DNA of 64,000 bases from Polaromonas sp. (GCF_012927455.1 NZ_JABBPE010000016.1:496001-560000), one strand, 5' to 3'; counted from the stretch's first letter, positions 8,525-18,085 are shown. Numbers and translations: made by a program. The notes: generated by a model from the letters alone, not told the origin.

Positions 8525-9516
8525 GGCGCGACCCTGGTGCCGTCGATGAGCGGATGAAAACAGCGCCAGCCGCGCCCCTCGCTGCTGTGCAGCGGCGGCG
8601 CTGCCTGGCACAGCACGGTGGCGCGCGTGCAGCGTTCGCGAAAGGCACAGCCGCCCGGCAGGTTCAACAGCGAGGGCGTCATGCCGGGGATTTGCTGCAG
8701 CGGCGCGCCGCGCGGATTGCGCGAGGGCGCAGATGCAATCAGGCCCTGTGTGTAGGGGTGGCGCGGCCGCTCCAGCACTTGCCGCACGCTGCCGCTTTCG
8801 ACGATCTTGCCGGCGTACATTACGCACACGCTGTCGGCCAGACCGGCCACCACCGACAAGTCGTGCGTGATCCAGATCAGCGCGGTGCCCGATTCGCGGC
8901 ATAACTTCTGCATTTCGTACAGGATCTGGCCCTGGATGGTGACGTCGAGCGCGGTCGTCGGCTCGTCGCAAATGATCAAGTCGGGCTTGTTCAGCAGCGC
9001 GGTGGCAATCGCCACGCGTTGCCGCATGCCGCCCGAAAACTGGTGCGGATAGGCCTGCAGGCGCTCGTCGGGCGAGGCAATGCCGACGCGCGTCAGGGCG
9101 TCGCGCGCCAGGGCACGCGCACTGTCGCGGCTGACATCCTGGTGCGCCAGCACGGCTTCCATCATCTGCGTGTCAATGCGCAGAACCGGATTCAGCGTCA
9201 TCATCGGATCCTGAAAAATCATCGCGATTCGGTTGCCGCGCACCTGGCGCATGGCTTCGGGCGACAGGCCGCGCAGGTCCCGCCCCTTAAGCAGGATTCT
9301 CCCGCCCACCACCTGGCCGGGCGCATCGATCAAGCCCATGATCGAATAGCCCGTCATCGACTTGCCGGAACCCGATTCGCCGACCAGGCCCATGATCTGG
9401 CCGGCCTGCAGCGAAAACGACACGTCATCGACCGCCTTGACGGTGCCGGCGCGCGAAACGAAGCGCGTCTGCAGGTTTTCCACCGACAGCGTCGGGACCG
9501 GATAGGCGTCAGTCAT
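8521..9516 (-). CDS. Oligopeptide-type ABC transporter ATPase, OppD/DppD-like
   Basis: A 331-residue ATPase with Walker A GESGSGKSM (46-54), FQDPMMTLNPVL, signature FSGGMRQR, Walker B IICDEPTTALD, and C-terminal GGCAFRERCTRA, the cysteine-containing extension seen in OppD/DppD. It is the partner ATPase of the overlapping OppF-like protein. Its start is 28 bases from the stop of the upstream permease gene in the same operon. Confidence 0.9.
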   Translation of the reverse strand: MTDAYPVPTLSVENLQTRFVSRAGTVKAVDDVSFSLQAGQIMGLVGESGSGKSMTGYSIMGLIDAPGQVVGGRILLKGRDLRGLSPEAMRQVRGNRIAMIFQDPMMTLNPVLRIDTQMMEAVLAHQDVSRDSARALARDALTRVGIASPDERLQAYPHQFSGGMRQRVAIATALLNKPDLIICDEPTTALDVTIQGQILYEMQKLCRESGTALIWITHDLSVVAGLADSVCVMYAGKIVESGSVRQVLERPRHPYTQGLIASAPSRNPRGAPLQQIPGMTPSLLNLPGGCAFRERCTRATVLCQAAPPLHSSEGRGWRCFHPLIDGTRVAP

Positions 9517-9544
9517 GGCAGAGGTCTTTGCACTTCATTGCGCT

Positions 9545-10450
9545 TTATTGCGTTTGCAAGCGCGGGTTGAGCACGTCGCGCAACTGATCGGCCACCAGGT
9601 TGATCGCCACCACGGTGGCCAGCAGAGCGATGCCTGGGAAAAAGCTGATCCAGTATTTGCCCGACAGCAGATACTGGAAACCGTTGGCAATCAGCAGGCC
9701 CAGCGAAGGCTCCGTGACCGGCAGGCCGAGGCCGAGAAATGACAGTGTGGCCTCCAGCGAAATCGCCGAGGCGACCTGCAGCGCGGCGATGACGATCAGT
9801 GGCGGCAGGCAATTGGGCAGCAGGTGGCGAAAGATGATGCGCGCTGGCGACAGGCCCAGGCAGGTCGCCGCCTCGATGTACTCTTTTTTGCGTTCCACCA
9901 GTGCGGCGCTGCGTGCCGTGCGCGCGTAGTAAGCCCATTGCACCGCCACCAGCGCGATGATGATCTTGCCGACGCCCTGCCCGGTCAGGGCCAGCAAGAT
10001 CAGTGCAATCAGAATCGGTGGAAAAGACAGCTGGATGTCGGCCACGCGCATGATGAAAGACTCGATGCGGCCGCCCGAATATCCGGCCAGCAGGCCGAGC
10101 GCCAGACCCAGCACCAGCGCGATCACGGTGCTGATGACGCCGACCGCGACCGAAATCCGTATGCCGTAGAGGATGGCCGACAGCATGTCGCGGCCCTGGT
10201 CGTCGGTGCCCATCAGAAAAGTCAGGCTGCCGTCAGCCGAGGTCTTGCCCGGTTCCAGCCGCGAATCCATCACGTCCAGGCGCGACAGGTCGTAGGGGTT
10301 TTGCGGCGAGATGAGCGGCGCCAACAGCGCCGCCAGAACGATTAGCAACAGCGCGATGAAGCCGACGGTGGCGATCTTGCTGGAAAAGAAATGGCGCGCA
10401 AAGCGTTTGAACGGCGTCTCTAAGGCAACAACAGGTTGACTGGTTTGCAT
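9545..10450 (-). CDS. Oligopeptide-type ABC transporter permease, OppC/DppC-like
   Basis: A 301-residue inner-membrane permease with about six membrane spans, an N-terminal OppC-type domain (first span near residues 30-50, then FLMGTDDQGRDMLSAILYG) and the ATPase-contact EAA loop EAATCLGLSPARIIFRHLLP. Its start is 2 bases from the stop of the OppB-like gene, as expected for coupled expression of two permease halves. Confidence 0.9.
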   Translation of the reverse strand: MQTSQPVVALETPFKRFARHFFSSKIATVGFIALLLIVLAALLAPLISPQNPYDLSRLDVMDSRLEPGKTSADGSLTFLMGTDDQGRDMLSAILYGIRISVAVGVISTVIALVLGLALGLLAGYSGGRIESFIMRVADIQLSFPPILIALILLALTGQGVGKIIIALVAVQWAYYARTARSAALVERKKEYIEAATCLGLSPARIIFRHLLPNCLPPLIVIAALQVASAISLEATLSFLGLGLPVTEPSLGLLIANGFQYLLSGKYWISFFPGIALLATVVAINLVADQLRDVLNPRLQTQ

Positions 10451-10452
10451 GT

Positions 10453-11430
10453 CTATCCCTTGGCCTCTGACAGCCGCACGCGCGGATCAAGCAGTGAATA
10501 CGCCACGTCCACCAGCAGGTTGATCAGAATGAAAATCGCCACGATCAGCATCAAGTAGGCAACGATGACCGGCCGGTCCAGCACCCTTATCGAGTCGATG
10601 ATGAGTTTGCCCATGCCCGGCCAGGCAAACACCGTTTCGGTCACGATGGCGAACGCGATGATGGAGCCGAACTGCAAGGCAATCACGGTGATGACCGGAA
10701 TCAGGATGTTCTTGAGCACATGCACGCCGATGATGCGGCTGTTGCGCAAGCCCTTGGCGCGCGCGAACTTCACGTAGTCTTGCAGCAAAGCCTCTTGCGC
10801 ACCGGCCCGCGTCAGGCGGATCACCAGTGCAATATTGAACAGCGCCAGATTGAACGCCGGCATCAGCATGTGGCGCAAACCGTCCAGCGTCAGAAAGCTG
10901 ACGGGGACGCCCAGCAGCAGCTCGGTGCTGCCGCGCCCGCTTGAGGGCAACCAGCCCAGCTGCACCGCAAACACCATGATCAACATCAGGCCGACCCAGA
11001 AGGTCGGCAGCGAAAAACCGAGAATCGACACCGCCATGATGCTTTTGCCGGCGATGCCATTGGGCCGCAAGCCGGCCCACAACCCCAACGGAATGCCCAG
11101 CAGAACAGCGATCACGATGGCGAAAACCGCCAGTTCCATGGTGGCCGGCATGCGTTCAAAAATCAGCGTGAGCGCTGGCGTAGAAAAGGCAAACGAACGA
11201 CCCATGTCGCCGCCCAGCGCGTTTTTGACGAAGATGAAATACTGCTGCCACAGCGGCTTGTCGAGGCCGAAGGCGGCAATCGTGCGGGCGCGCTCGAGCT
11301 GGTCGGCGTCCGGGCTGATCAGGCTGTCGATCGGGTTGCCGATGGCGAACACGCCGACAAAGACCAGCAACGACATCACGAGCAGCACGACGACGCTTTG
11401 CAGCAGGCGGCGGATGATGAATACAGGCAC
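10453..11430 (-). CDS. Oligopeptide-type ABC transporter permease, OppB/DppB-like
   Basis: Permease with the OppB pattern: N-terminal FIIRRLLQSVVVLLVMSLLV span, a long periplasmic loop, GDMGRSFAFSTPAL, and the EAA loop with FARAKGLRNSRII near the C-terminal third. The start is uncertain: a GTG at 11430 gives 325 residues beginning VPVFIIRR, normal for the family, but without a clear ribosome-binding site; an in-frame ATG further upstream (about 11526) would add a 32-residue Ser/Gln-rich tail with no family counterpart. It follows the binding-protein gene by about 117 bases. Confidence 0.85.
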   Translation of the reverse strand: MPVFIIRRLLQSVVVLLVMSLLVFVGVFAIGNPIDSLISPDADQLERARTIAAFGLDKPLWQQYFIFVKNALGGDMGRSFAFSTPALTLIFERMPATMELAVFAIVIAVLLGIPLGLWAGLRPNGIAGKSIMAVSILGFSLPTFWVGLMLIMVFAVQLGWLPSSGRGSTELLLGVPVSFLTLDGLRHMLMPAFNLALFNIALVIRLTRAGAQEALLQDYVKFARAKGLRNSRIIGVHVLKNILIPVITVIALQFGSIIAFAIVTETVFAWPGMGKLIIDSIRVLDRPVIVAYLMLIVAIFILINLLVDVAYSLLDPRVRLSEAKG

Positions 11431-11547
11431 GGATATTTTCTGAGGTGAGGGCTGGAAGCTGAAAGCTGCGTCACGCCGGACGCTTTGGTCGCTGGGTGAA
11501 AACGCCATGCCGCCCGATGTGGCCACCGGGCGGACGGGAATGCGGCC

Positions 11548-13143
11548 TTACTGTGGTTTGAACTCGTAGGCGTGCGTGCGCTCGTCGGTGCGCGCAATGT
11601 AGGAAATGCCCTTTTTCGTGGCCCACGTCGTAACTTGTTGGTGGATAGGAATCAGGCCGCCGTCGTTGATGACAATTGCGGTGGCCTCCTGCAGCAATTT
11701 GGAGCGCTCCTTGTCATCGACCGTGTTGAGGGCTTTGCCCAGCAGCTCGTTCAGCTTGGGATTGCAGTACTTGAGCCAGTTGAAGCCGCCAAAGCCTCTG
11801 GCCGGATCGTCGCAGGCGGCGAGCGCACGCAGTGGCGACGAGACTTCGCCGGTCTGCGCACCCCAGCCGAGCAGGCCCAGCGAATACTCGCGCTTGGCGC
11901 CGCGCGACGAATACACCGACATCGGCAATCCTTCAACCTTGGCAGCGATGCCAACGCGCGACAGCATCTGCGCAATCGTCTGAGTGATCTTCTCGTCGTT
12001 GATGTAGCGATTGTTCGGCGTATGGATGGTGATGCCAAAGCCGTTCGGATAACCGGCGGCCGTCAACAGTTTCTTGGCGCCCTCGGGGTCGTACTTGACG
12101 ACCTTCAGGTTGGGATTGTGGCCAAACAGCGTGGCCGGTACCAGGTTGCTGGTCGGCTCGGACAAGCCTTCCATCACGCGTTCCTTGATGGCTTCGCGGT
12201 TGATCGCCATCGAGATCGCCTGCAGCACGCGCTTGTCCTGCATCGGGTTTTTGTCAAGCGGCTTGCCCTCTTTGTCGGTCACGAAGGGCGACTTGTCGCG
12301 GCTGGTGTCCGGGTAAAGAAAAATCACCCGGTGCGAGACTTTGGAGAACAGGCCGATGCTATTGTCAGAGCGTACCCGCGCCAGATCCGGTGTCGGGACG
12401 TTCTCGATCGCCTGCACATCGCCGGCCAGCAGCGCGGCCAGCCGCGTCGCGCCGTTCGGGATAAAGCGCAGCGTGACCTTGCTCCAGGCCGGCTTCTTGC
12501 CCCAGTAGCCGTCATTGCGCTCCAGCTCGATGCGGTCGTCGCGCAGGAATTTGACGAATTTGTAAGAACCGGTGCCGACCATGCCCTTGCCGCTGGCGAA
12601 GTCGTCGCTAGCCAAGCCTTGCGTGGCATTTTTGGACACCATGTAGATCGATGTCAGGTCGGACAGCAACAGCGGGTAGGGCTCCTTGGTGGTGAGCCGA
12701 ATGGTATGGGCGTCCACAATTTTTTTGTTGATGACCGCCTTGGTGTAGACGTCAAACTTGCCCGGGCTGCCGACGATGGTGGCCGGCCGGTCTATCGACC
12801 AGGCCACATCTTCGGCGGTCATCTCGCTGCCATCGTGAAACTTGACGCCTTTGCGCAGCTTGAACTCCCAGGTCAGGTTGTTGACCAGCGTCCAGGACTC
12901 GGCCAGACCGGGAATGATGCGGCTGTCGGCATCCATCGTGACCAGCGGTTCGAACATGTGGTCGGACACGTTCAGATTGGAAAATAGATTGTAGAAATGC
13001 GGATCCATCGAGGTCGGCGGCGAGCTCATCGCGAGCTTGAGTTCCTGCGCGCCCGCAAGCGGCGCCGACAGCGCCAGCAGCGTGGCAATAGCGGCGGCGG
13101 TCAGACCGCGCAAGACGAAACGAGACGATGGCGTGACGGGCAT
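11548..13143 (-). CDS. Periplasmic substrate-binding protein, family 5 (OppA/DppA-like)
   Basis: A 531-residue SBP_bac_5 protein with a signal peptide of about 31 residues (basic start, hydrophobic core, cleavage near AGAQ). Family landmarks include GLAESWT, the FKLRKGVKFHDG segment, GTGSYKF and ERNDGYWG. GGAG lies 9 bases upstream of the ATG at 13143. First gene of the operon; it delivers ligand to the two permeases. Family 5 proteins bind peptides, nickel, haem or glycosides. The divergent M20 amidohydrolase suggests a peptide-like or N-acyl amino acid ligand (inference). Confidence 0.9.
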   Translation of the reverse strand: MPVTPSSRFVLRGLTAAAIATLLALSAPLAGAQELKLAMSSPPTSMDPHFYNLFSNLNVSDHMFEPLVTMDADSRIIPGLAESWTLVNNLTWEFKLRKGVKFHDGSEMTAEDVAWSIDRPATIVGSPGKFDVYTKAVINKKIVDAHTIRLTTKEPYPLLLSDLTSIYMVSKNATQGLASDDFASGKGMVGTGSYKFVKFLRDDRIELERNDGYWGKKPAWSKVTLRFIPNGATRLAALLAGDVQAIENVPTPDLARVRSDNSIGLFSKVSHRVIFLYPDTSRDKSPFVTDKEGKPLDKNPMQDKRVLQAISMAINREAIKERVMEGLSEPTSNLVPATLFGHNPNLKVVKYDPEGAKKLLTAAGYPNGFGITIHTPNNRYINDEKITQTIAQMLSRVGIAAKVEGLPMSVYSSRGAKREYSLGLLGWGAQTGEVSSPLRALAACDDPARGFGGFNWLKYCNPKLNELLGKALNTVDDKERSKLLQEATAIVINDGGLIPIHQQVTTWATKKGISYIARTDERTHAYEFKPQ

Positions 13144-13280
13144 ACAGGGATCTCCGTTGAAAAGACATTTCTTGTGTCTGAGCTTACTATTAGTAGGGTT
13201 ACGCACCGCTGACTTGCTGCCCAGCACCAAGATGGAGCAGCATAATCTCAATGCAAAATGCGTGCCTCAGGATAAACGCC

Positions 13281-14486
13281 ATGAACACAGCCACCATGAA
13301 TTTGATTGACCCACTCATCGAGTTTCAACCCGAGCTGCAGCAAATCAGGCGCGATATCCATGCCTATCCAGAACTCTGCTATGAAGAGCAGCGCACGGCA
13401 GGCGTAGTTGCTCAAAAACTCACCGATTGGGGTATTCCTGTGCTGCGCGGCATGGGCGGAACCGGCGTCGTCGGCATTATCAAGGCGGGCAGCAGCGCGC
13501 GTGCGGTCGGCCTGCGCGCTGACATGGATGCGCTGCCAATGCAGGAACTCAATACCTTTGCGCACGCCTCCAGGCACACGGGCAAGATGCACGCTTGCGG
13601 TCATGACGGCCACACCGCCATGCTGCTGGGCGCCGCGCATTACCTGGCGCAGCAGCGCAATTTTGACGGTACTGTTTACGTGATTTTTCAACCCGCGGAA
13701 GAAGGCGGCGCGGGCGCGCGCGCCATGATGGAGCATGGGCTGTTTGAACAGTGTCCGATGGACGCGGTGTTTGGCATGCACAACTGGCCGGGCGCGGCGG
13801 TGGGTACTTTCGGCGTGACGCCGGGGCCGATGATGGCGTCCTCCAATGAATTCGAAGTGATCGTCCAAGGCAAGGGCGCGCATGCGGCGCAACCGCACAA
13901 GGGTGTTGACCCGATCATGGTGGCGGTGCAAATCGCACAGGGCTGGCAGACCATTGTCAGCCGCAACAAGAGCCCGATCGATGCGGGCGTGTTGTCAATC
14001 ACGCAAATCCACGCTGGCAGCGCCACCAATGTGATCCCGGATGAGGCGACGCTGATCGGCACGGTGCGCACCTTCAACACAGAGGTGCTCAATTTGATCG
14101 AGCAACGCATGCGCGCGGTCGCCCAGCACACCGCGGCGGCCTTTGATGCGCAGGTCGATTTCCGCTTCAAGCGCAACTATCCACCGCTGGTCAATCACGT
14201 GAAGGAAACGGCGTTAGCGGTCGAAGTCCTGCAGGCCATGGTGGGCACGCGCAATGTCAACGCGGCGGTGGAGCCGACCATGGGCGCCGAGGACTTCGCC
14301 TTCATGCTGCAGCAAAAACCCGGCTGCTACGTCTTCATAGGCAATGGTGAGGGCGCACACCGCACGATGGGCCACGGTCTCGGGCCGTGCAATCTGCACA
14401 ACCCGAGCTATGACTTCAATGACGAGCTGCTGCCGATTGGTGCCAGCTACTGGGTGCGGCTGGCGCAAGCCTATTTGTCGCGGTAA
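13281..14486 (+). CDS. M20-family amidohydrolase (hippurate hydrolase/N-acyl amino acid hydrolase type)
   Basis: A 401-residue metallo-amidohydrolase. The metal-binding HACGHDGH (residues 104-111), the catalytic PAEEGGAGARAM, the dimerisation-domain GKGAHAAQPHKGVDP and the late MGAEDFAFML motif are all present. AGGA precedes the ATG at 13281; an ATG 30 bases earlier has no such site. It cleaves the amide bond of N-acyl amino acids or similar substrates, releasing an acid and an amino acid. It shares a 137-base divergent promoter region with the oligopeptide-type transporter operon, which likely imports its substrate. No signal peptide, so cytoplasmic. Confidence 0.92.
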   Translation: MNTATMNLIDPLIEFQPELQQIRRDIHAYPELCYEEQRTAGVVAQKLTDWGIPVLRGMGGTGVVGIIKAGSSARAVGLRADMDALPMQELNTFAHASRHTGKMHACGHDGHTAMLLGAAHYLAQQRNFDGTVYVIFQPAEEGGAGARAMMEHGLFEQCPMDAVFGMHNWPGAAVGTFGVTPGPMMASSNEFEVIVQGKGAHAAQPHKGVDPIMVAVQIAQGWQTIVSRNKSPIDAGVLSITQIHAGSATNVIPDEATLIGTVRTFNTEVLNLIEQRMRAVAQHTAAAFDAQVDFRFKRNYPPLVNHVKETALAVEVLQAMVGTRNVNAAVEPTMGAEDFAFMLQQKPGCYVFIGNGEGAHRTMGHGLGPCNLHNPSYDFNDELLPIGASYWVRLAQAYLSR

Positions 14487-14503
14487 TGTCGCGCTAATCG
14501 ACC

Positions 14504-15526
14504 ATGTCCATACCTCTTTCGGTGTTGGCGCCCGCGTTTGCCCGCCTGGCTTTGCTCAACATTGCGCGGGAGTACCCCAACAAGCTCGACCACGTCATCA
14601 ACGACGCCGGCGAGTTGCGCGCGCCACGAGCACTGCATCCGGTTTTCTATGGCAGCTACGACTGGCATTCGAGCGTGCACATGCACTGGTTGCTGGCGCG
14701 GCTGCTCCGGCTGCATGCCGAGCTGCCTGAAGCCGGCCAAATCAGCGCGGCCTTCGATGGCCATTTCACCGGCGCCGCTGTGGCTGCGGAGCTGGCCTAC
14801 CTGCAGCAGGCTTCGCGCCAATCCTTTGAACGCACCTATGGCTGGGCCTGGCTGCTTAAGCTGCAGACGGAATTGGCGGCGCTGGCCGCGATCAATCCGC
14901 GCGCTGCGCGCTGGCGTGATGCCTTGCAACCGCTGGCCGACGCTTTCGCAGAACGCTACCTGCAGTTTTTGCCGATCACGCAGCATCCGATACGCGCCGG
15001 AACGCATGCCAACAGCGCCTTCGGCTTGCTGTTCGCCCTCGACTATGCCCAGGCCAGCGGGCACAGCGCGCTGCGCCAGCTGATCGTGGCCAAGGCCCAG
15101 GCATGGTTCGGCGCCGACCGCCTTTATCCGGCTGATTACGAGCCGGGAGGCGACGATTTTTTGTCCGGCGGTTTGCTGGAGGCGGTGCTGATGCGGCGCG
15201 TCAGCGATGCCCGCAGCCACGCTGACTGGTGGCAGGCATTTTGTCCGGCGCCGCAAGCCTTGCAGCATTGGCTGGCGCCGGTTGAAAACACCGATCGCAG
15301 CGACCCCAAGCTGTCGCATCTTGACGGCCTCAATCTGTCGCGCGCGTGGTGCTGGCGTTTGCTGGAAAGCGAACTGCCGAGCCACTTGCGCGAGCCGGTG
15401 CGCCAGGCGATTGAAGCGCATCTGGCCGTCGCGCTGCCGCACTCTCGCGCTGGCGACTATGTCGGCACGCATTGGCTGGCAAGCTTTGCCGTGCTGGCGC
15501 TCAGCGAAGAGCCACTGCGCCTATAA
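14504..15526 (+). CDS. DUF2891-like protein
   Basis: A 340-residue soluble protein with the pattern I associate with DUF2891: HPVFYGSYDWHSSVHMHW near residue 44, THANSAFGLLFALDYA near residue 167, and YEPGGDDFLSGGLLEAVLM. The family is uncharacterised; the clustered His, Asp and Trp residues and the helical spacing recall alpha-barrel carbohydrate enzymes, but this is only a resemblance. It starts 17 bases after the amidohydrolase stop and is probably co-transcribed. Cytoplasmic (no signal peptide). Confidence 0.8.
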   Translation: MSIPLSVLAPAFARLALLNIAREYPNKLDHVINDAGELRAPRALHPVFYGSYDWHSSVHMHWLLARLLRLHAELPEAGQISAAFDGHFTGAAVAAELAYLQQASRQSFERTYGWAWLLKLQTELAALAAINPRAARWRDALQPLADAFAERYLQFLPITQHPIRAGTHANSAFGLLFALDYAQASGHSALRQLIVAKAQAWFGADRLYPADYEPGGDDFLSGGLLEAVLMRRVSDARSHADWWQAFCPAPQALQHWLAPVENTDRSDPKLSHLDGLNLSRAWCWRLLESELPSHLREPVRQAIEAHLAVALPHSRAGDYVGTHWLASFAVLALSEEPLRL

Positions 15527-15621
15527 AGTAGCGGCGGCTCGAGCAAGACCTTACGGGGCTGCAGCTTTTCGGCGCGCTGCCAGCTTTACCTGCAGCGCGC
15601 GTGTCGGCTAAAATCTTCGGC

Positions 15622-15972
15622 ATGTCCAAGCCGTCCAACGTCGTCCCCGCCCCTGTGTCTACGCCACTGGCACGCGCGTTGGACCAGAACGAAACCGTTC
15701 AAGAGACGGTTGAGCAGTCGGCCGACGAACTGCTGCTGATCAATACGGTGCTGAAGCAGGAAATTCCCGGCCACATCCAGACCGATGCGGTGGCGCAGGC
15801 CTTGCAGCAAGGCGAAGAACTGGAAAGCAAGATACAAGAGACTGCCGACAATCTGGCGCAGGTCAACCTGGCCCTTGAGCATGAAATTGCCGAGCGCGTC
15901 GAACTGGAGCGTGAACTGGCGGATACCAAGGCGGCGCTGGCCGAGGCTCAATGCCAGCCGCCCGCTCAGTAA
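15622..15972 (+). CDS. Small helical, coiled-coil-like hypothetical protein
   Basis: A 116-residue acidic protein rich in Glu, Gln, Ala and Leu. From about residue 23 it is nearly all predicted helix with heptad-like spacing (VQETVEQSADELLLIN; LALEHEIAERVELERELADT), suggesting a coiled coil. Starts at ATG 15622 (a GTG seven codons earlier is possible); no strong ribosome-binding site. No enzyme motif, signal peptide or membrane span. It stands between the DUF2891 gene and the convergent permease gene. Function unknown. Confidence 0.65.
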   Translation: MSKPSNVVPAPVSTPLARALDQNETVQETVEQSADELLLINTVLKQEIPGHIQTDAVAQALQQGEELESKIQETADNLAQVNLALEHEIAERVELERELADTKAALAEAQCQPPAQ

Positions 15973-16009
15973 GCGAATAAGACTTTTGCCTCCCGCTTTG
16001 GCTTGCGCT

Positions 16010-17299
16010 TTACGCGCGCCTGCGGCTCAGCAGCGCATTGAGCAATATCGCGCCGAACGTCGCTGTGCCAATGCCGCCCAGCGCGAACTGGCCAAACTTC
16101 AAGGTGAAATCACCGGTCCCCAGCACCAGGGTTATGGCTGCGACCAACAGGTTTTTGTTGTCTGAAAAATCCACCCGGTTGTCGATCCAGATCTTGGCGC
16201 CCGCCACCGCGATCAGGCCAAACACCACAATGCTGACGCCGCCCATCACCGGCAGCGGAATCGCTTGAATCAGCGCGCCAAACTTGGGGCTGAAACCGAG
16301 CACCACGGCCAGCAGGCCGGCCACCACAAACACCGCGGTCGAGTAAATCTTGGTGGCAGCCATCACGCCGATGTTTTCCGCGTAAGTGGTGACGCCGGTG
16401 CCGCCGGCGCTGCCCGAGATGATGGTCGCCACGCCGTCGCCGATGAAGGCGCGCCCCATGTAGGCGTCGAGGTTTTTGCCCGTCATGGCCGTCACCGCCT
16501 TGATATGGCCGAGGTTTTCAGCCACCAGGATGATGGCGACCGGCGCGATCAGCAGCATGGCATGGGCACTGAACACCGGCGCGGTAAAGCCAGGCGCACC
16601 GGCCCACGCGGCGTTGCCGATGGCCGATAAATCCAACGGCGTGCCCAGCCCCAGCCCGTTGGTCAGTAACGCATAGATCAGCGTGGCGACGATCAGGCCG
16701 ACCAGAATCAAAAGGCGCTGAACCATGCCGCGCGTCATGACGGCGACCAGCGCCACGCTGACGAAAGTCAGCACTTGCATCCACGAATCAAAGTTGCTTG
16801 CCGCCATGTTCTTGATGGGAATGCTTGCCAGGTTTAGTCCGATCACGGCTACTACGGCGCCTGTCACCACAGGTGGCATCAGACGGTCTATCCAGCCGGT
16901 GCCCAGGCGTTGCACGATGGCGCCAATCAATGTGTAGACCACACCGCAGGCAATGATGCCGCCCAGCGCCACGCCGATATTCGGGTTTGGCCCTTTGCCG
17001 GCGAAGCCGCTGGCGGCAATCACCACGCCGATGAACGCGAAGCTCGAGCCCAGGTAGCTCGGAACCTTGCCGCCGGTGACGACGAAAAAGATCAACGTGC
17101 CGATGCCGCTCATCAGGATGGCGATGTTGGGATCGAAACCCATCAAAATGGGTGCCAGCACCGTGGCGCCAAACATCGCCACCACATGCTGCAGGCCCAT
17201 CACGGTGGTGAGCGGCCAGCTCAGGCGTTCGTCAGGGGCTATTACGCCGCCGCGCTGCAGCACCGTGCTGCTTTTTTCTGTCCAGTCCAACATTCCCAT
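16010..17299 (-). CDS. uraA: Uracil-xanthine permease, NCS2 family
   Basis: A 429-residue nucleobase:cation symporter-2 with about 12-14 hydrophobic segments. Family signatures are AENLGHIKAVTAMTG and GTGVTTYAENIGVMAATKIY, which match the uracil-permease branch (UraA) better than xanthine carriers. The ATG at 17299 has AGGAGAG about 9 bases upstream; earlier in-frame starts are not hydrophobic and lack a site. It imports uracil or a related base across the inner membrane with a proton. No pyrimidine genes adjoin it. Shares a divergent region with the EF-hand protein gene. Confidence 0.88.
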   Translation of the reverse strand: MGMLDWTEKSSTVLQRGGVIAPDERLSWPLTTVMGLQHVVAMFGATVLAPILMGFDPNIAILMSGIGTLIFFVVTGGKVPSYLGSSFAFIGVVIAASGFAGKGPNPNIGVALGGIIACGVVYTLIGAIVQRLGTGWIDRLMPPVVTGAVVAVIGLNLASIPIKNMAASNFDSWMQVLTFVSVALVAVMTRGMVQRLLILVGLIVATLIYALLTNGLGLGTPLDLSAIGNAAWAGAPGFTAPVFSAHAMLLIAPVAIILVAENLGHIKAVTAMTGKNLDAYMGRAFIGDGVATIISGSAGGTGVTTYAENIGVMAATKIYSTAVFVVAGLLAVVLGFSPKFGALIQAIPLPVMGGVSIVVFGLIAVAGAKIWIDNRVDFSDNKNLLVAAITLVLGTGDFTLKFGQFALGGIGTATFGAILLNALLSRRRA

Positions 17300-17500
17300 C
17301 GCACTCTCTCCTCTTGTAAGTGGGGCCATGCTAGGGGCAATGGGCGGCGCACACAAGGGTTTCCACCGAAACAAGCCCCGGTGAAGCGGTGCAACCCCTC
17401 CCGTGTCTGACGGCCGCAACGGCTCGCGTCCTACAGGCCTCTTGGCAGGGCAAGTGAAGATGAAGTTTGAGCAATTTGCTCGATTTTTTGAAGGTGAATA

Positions 17501-17890
17501 ATGATTAAGCAATCAACTTTCCTCGCGACCTTGGCGCTGGCCTGCAGTTCCGCATTCGCTCAAGCTCCTGCCAGTCCCGCTAGCCCCACCAACCCGGCCA
17601 GTCCCACCAGCCCGGCGGCTAACGACGCCATGCCACCCGCTGGCGCAGGAATGAAGCCCGGCGGTGCCATGGGCGCGGGCGGTCCCGGTATGGGTATGGG
17701 CGCGCACATGGGTATGGGTATGGGTATGGGTATGGACATGAAGGCTATGGACGCCAACGGCGACGGCATGATTTCCAAGAAGGAATTCGACAGCCACCAC
17801 GCAGCGATGTGGAAAAAGATGAAAAGCAAGAACGGCATGGTGTCCATAGCCGACATGGAAGCGATGATGATGCAAGGCGGCAGAAACTGA
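17501..17890 (+). CDS. Small exported EF-hand protein with Met-Gly repeat
   Basis: A 129-residue protein with a signal peptide (about residues 1-21, ending AFAQA), a Pro/Ala/Ser low-complexity linker, a Gly/Met-rich repeat (about residues 62-78), one canonical EF-hand loop DANGDGMISKKEF and a Met/Lys-rich tail. The EF-hand loop has every expected Ca-binding position, so calcium binding in the periplasm is likely; the methionine-rich part could bind copper or silver, which is only an analogy. A perfect palindrome GAGCAATTTGCTC sits 20 bases upstream of the start. No operon partner. Confidence 0.8.
   Translation: MIKQSTFLATLALACSSAFAQAPASPASPTNPASPTSPAANDAMPPAGAGMKPGGAMGAGGPGMGMGAHMGMGMGMGMDMKAMDANGDGMISKKEFDSHHAAMWKKMKSKNGMVSIADMEAMMMQGGRN
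17687..17735 (+). repeat. GGTATG hexanucleotide microsatellite inside a coding region
   Basis: Two runs of the unit GGTATG (two units, then after a short interruption about four more) encode Met-Gly dipeptides in the EF-hand protein. Copy-number change would keep the frame but alter the repeat length. Confidence 0.85.
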
Positions 17891-18085
17891 GGCTGGGGCT
17901 CGCCGAAGCGGCGAGCCAGGAAACATTCCCGGAGCTGCCGCTGGCCGGCCCCCGCCTGATCGCGGCCCACGCGGGTCGCCAAGGCGGATCAGCTCACCTT
18001 CGCGCACTGTCAAGCGTGCAAGCCCTTCGCCCTCAACCGGGCCTTCGCCAAGCCGGGCCGCCGGTCACCGTGCAGGACGCTGTGC

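Noticed and set aside
17300..17500. Possible riboswitch in the leader of the uracil-type permease
   Set aside because: I could not find a conserved aptamer core or a terminator/antiterminator pair; only a short palindrome next to the divergent gene.
17687..17735. Possible CRISPR-like tandem repeat
   Set aside because: Units are only six bases, have no spacers and lie within a coding frame.
17897..17917. Perfect GC hairpin after the EF-hand gene as a terminator
   Set aside because: There is no following T-run, so an intrinsic terminator is not supported.
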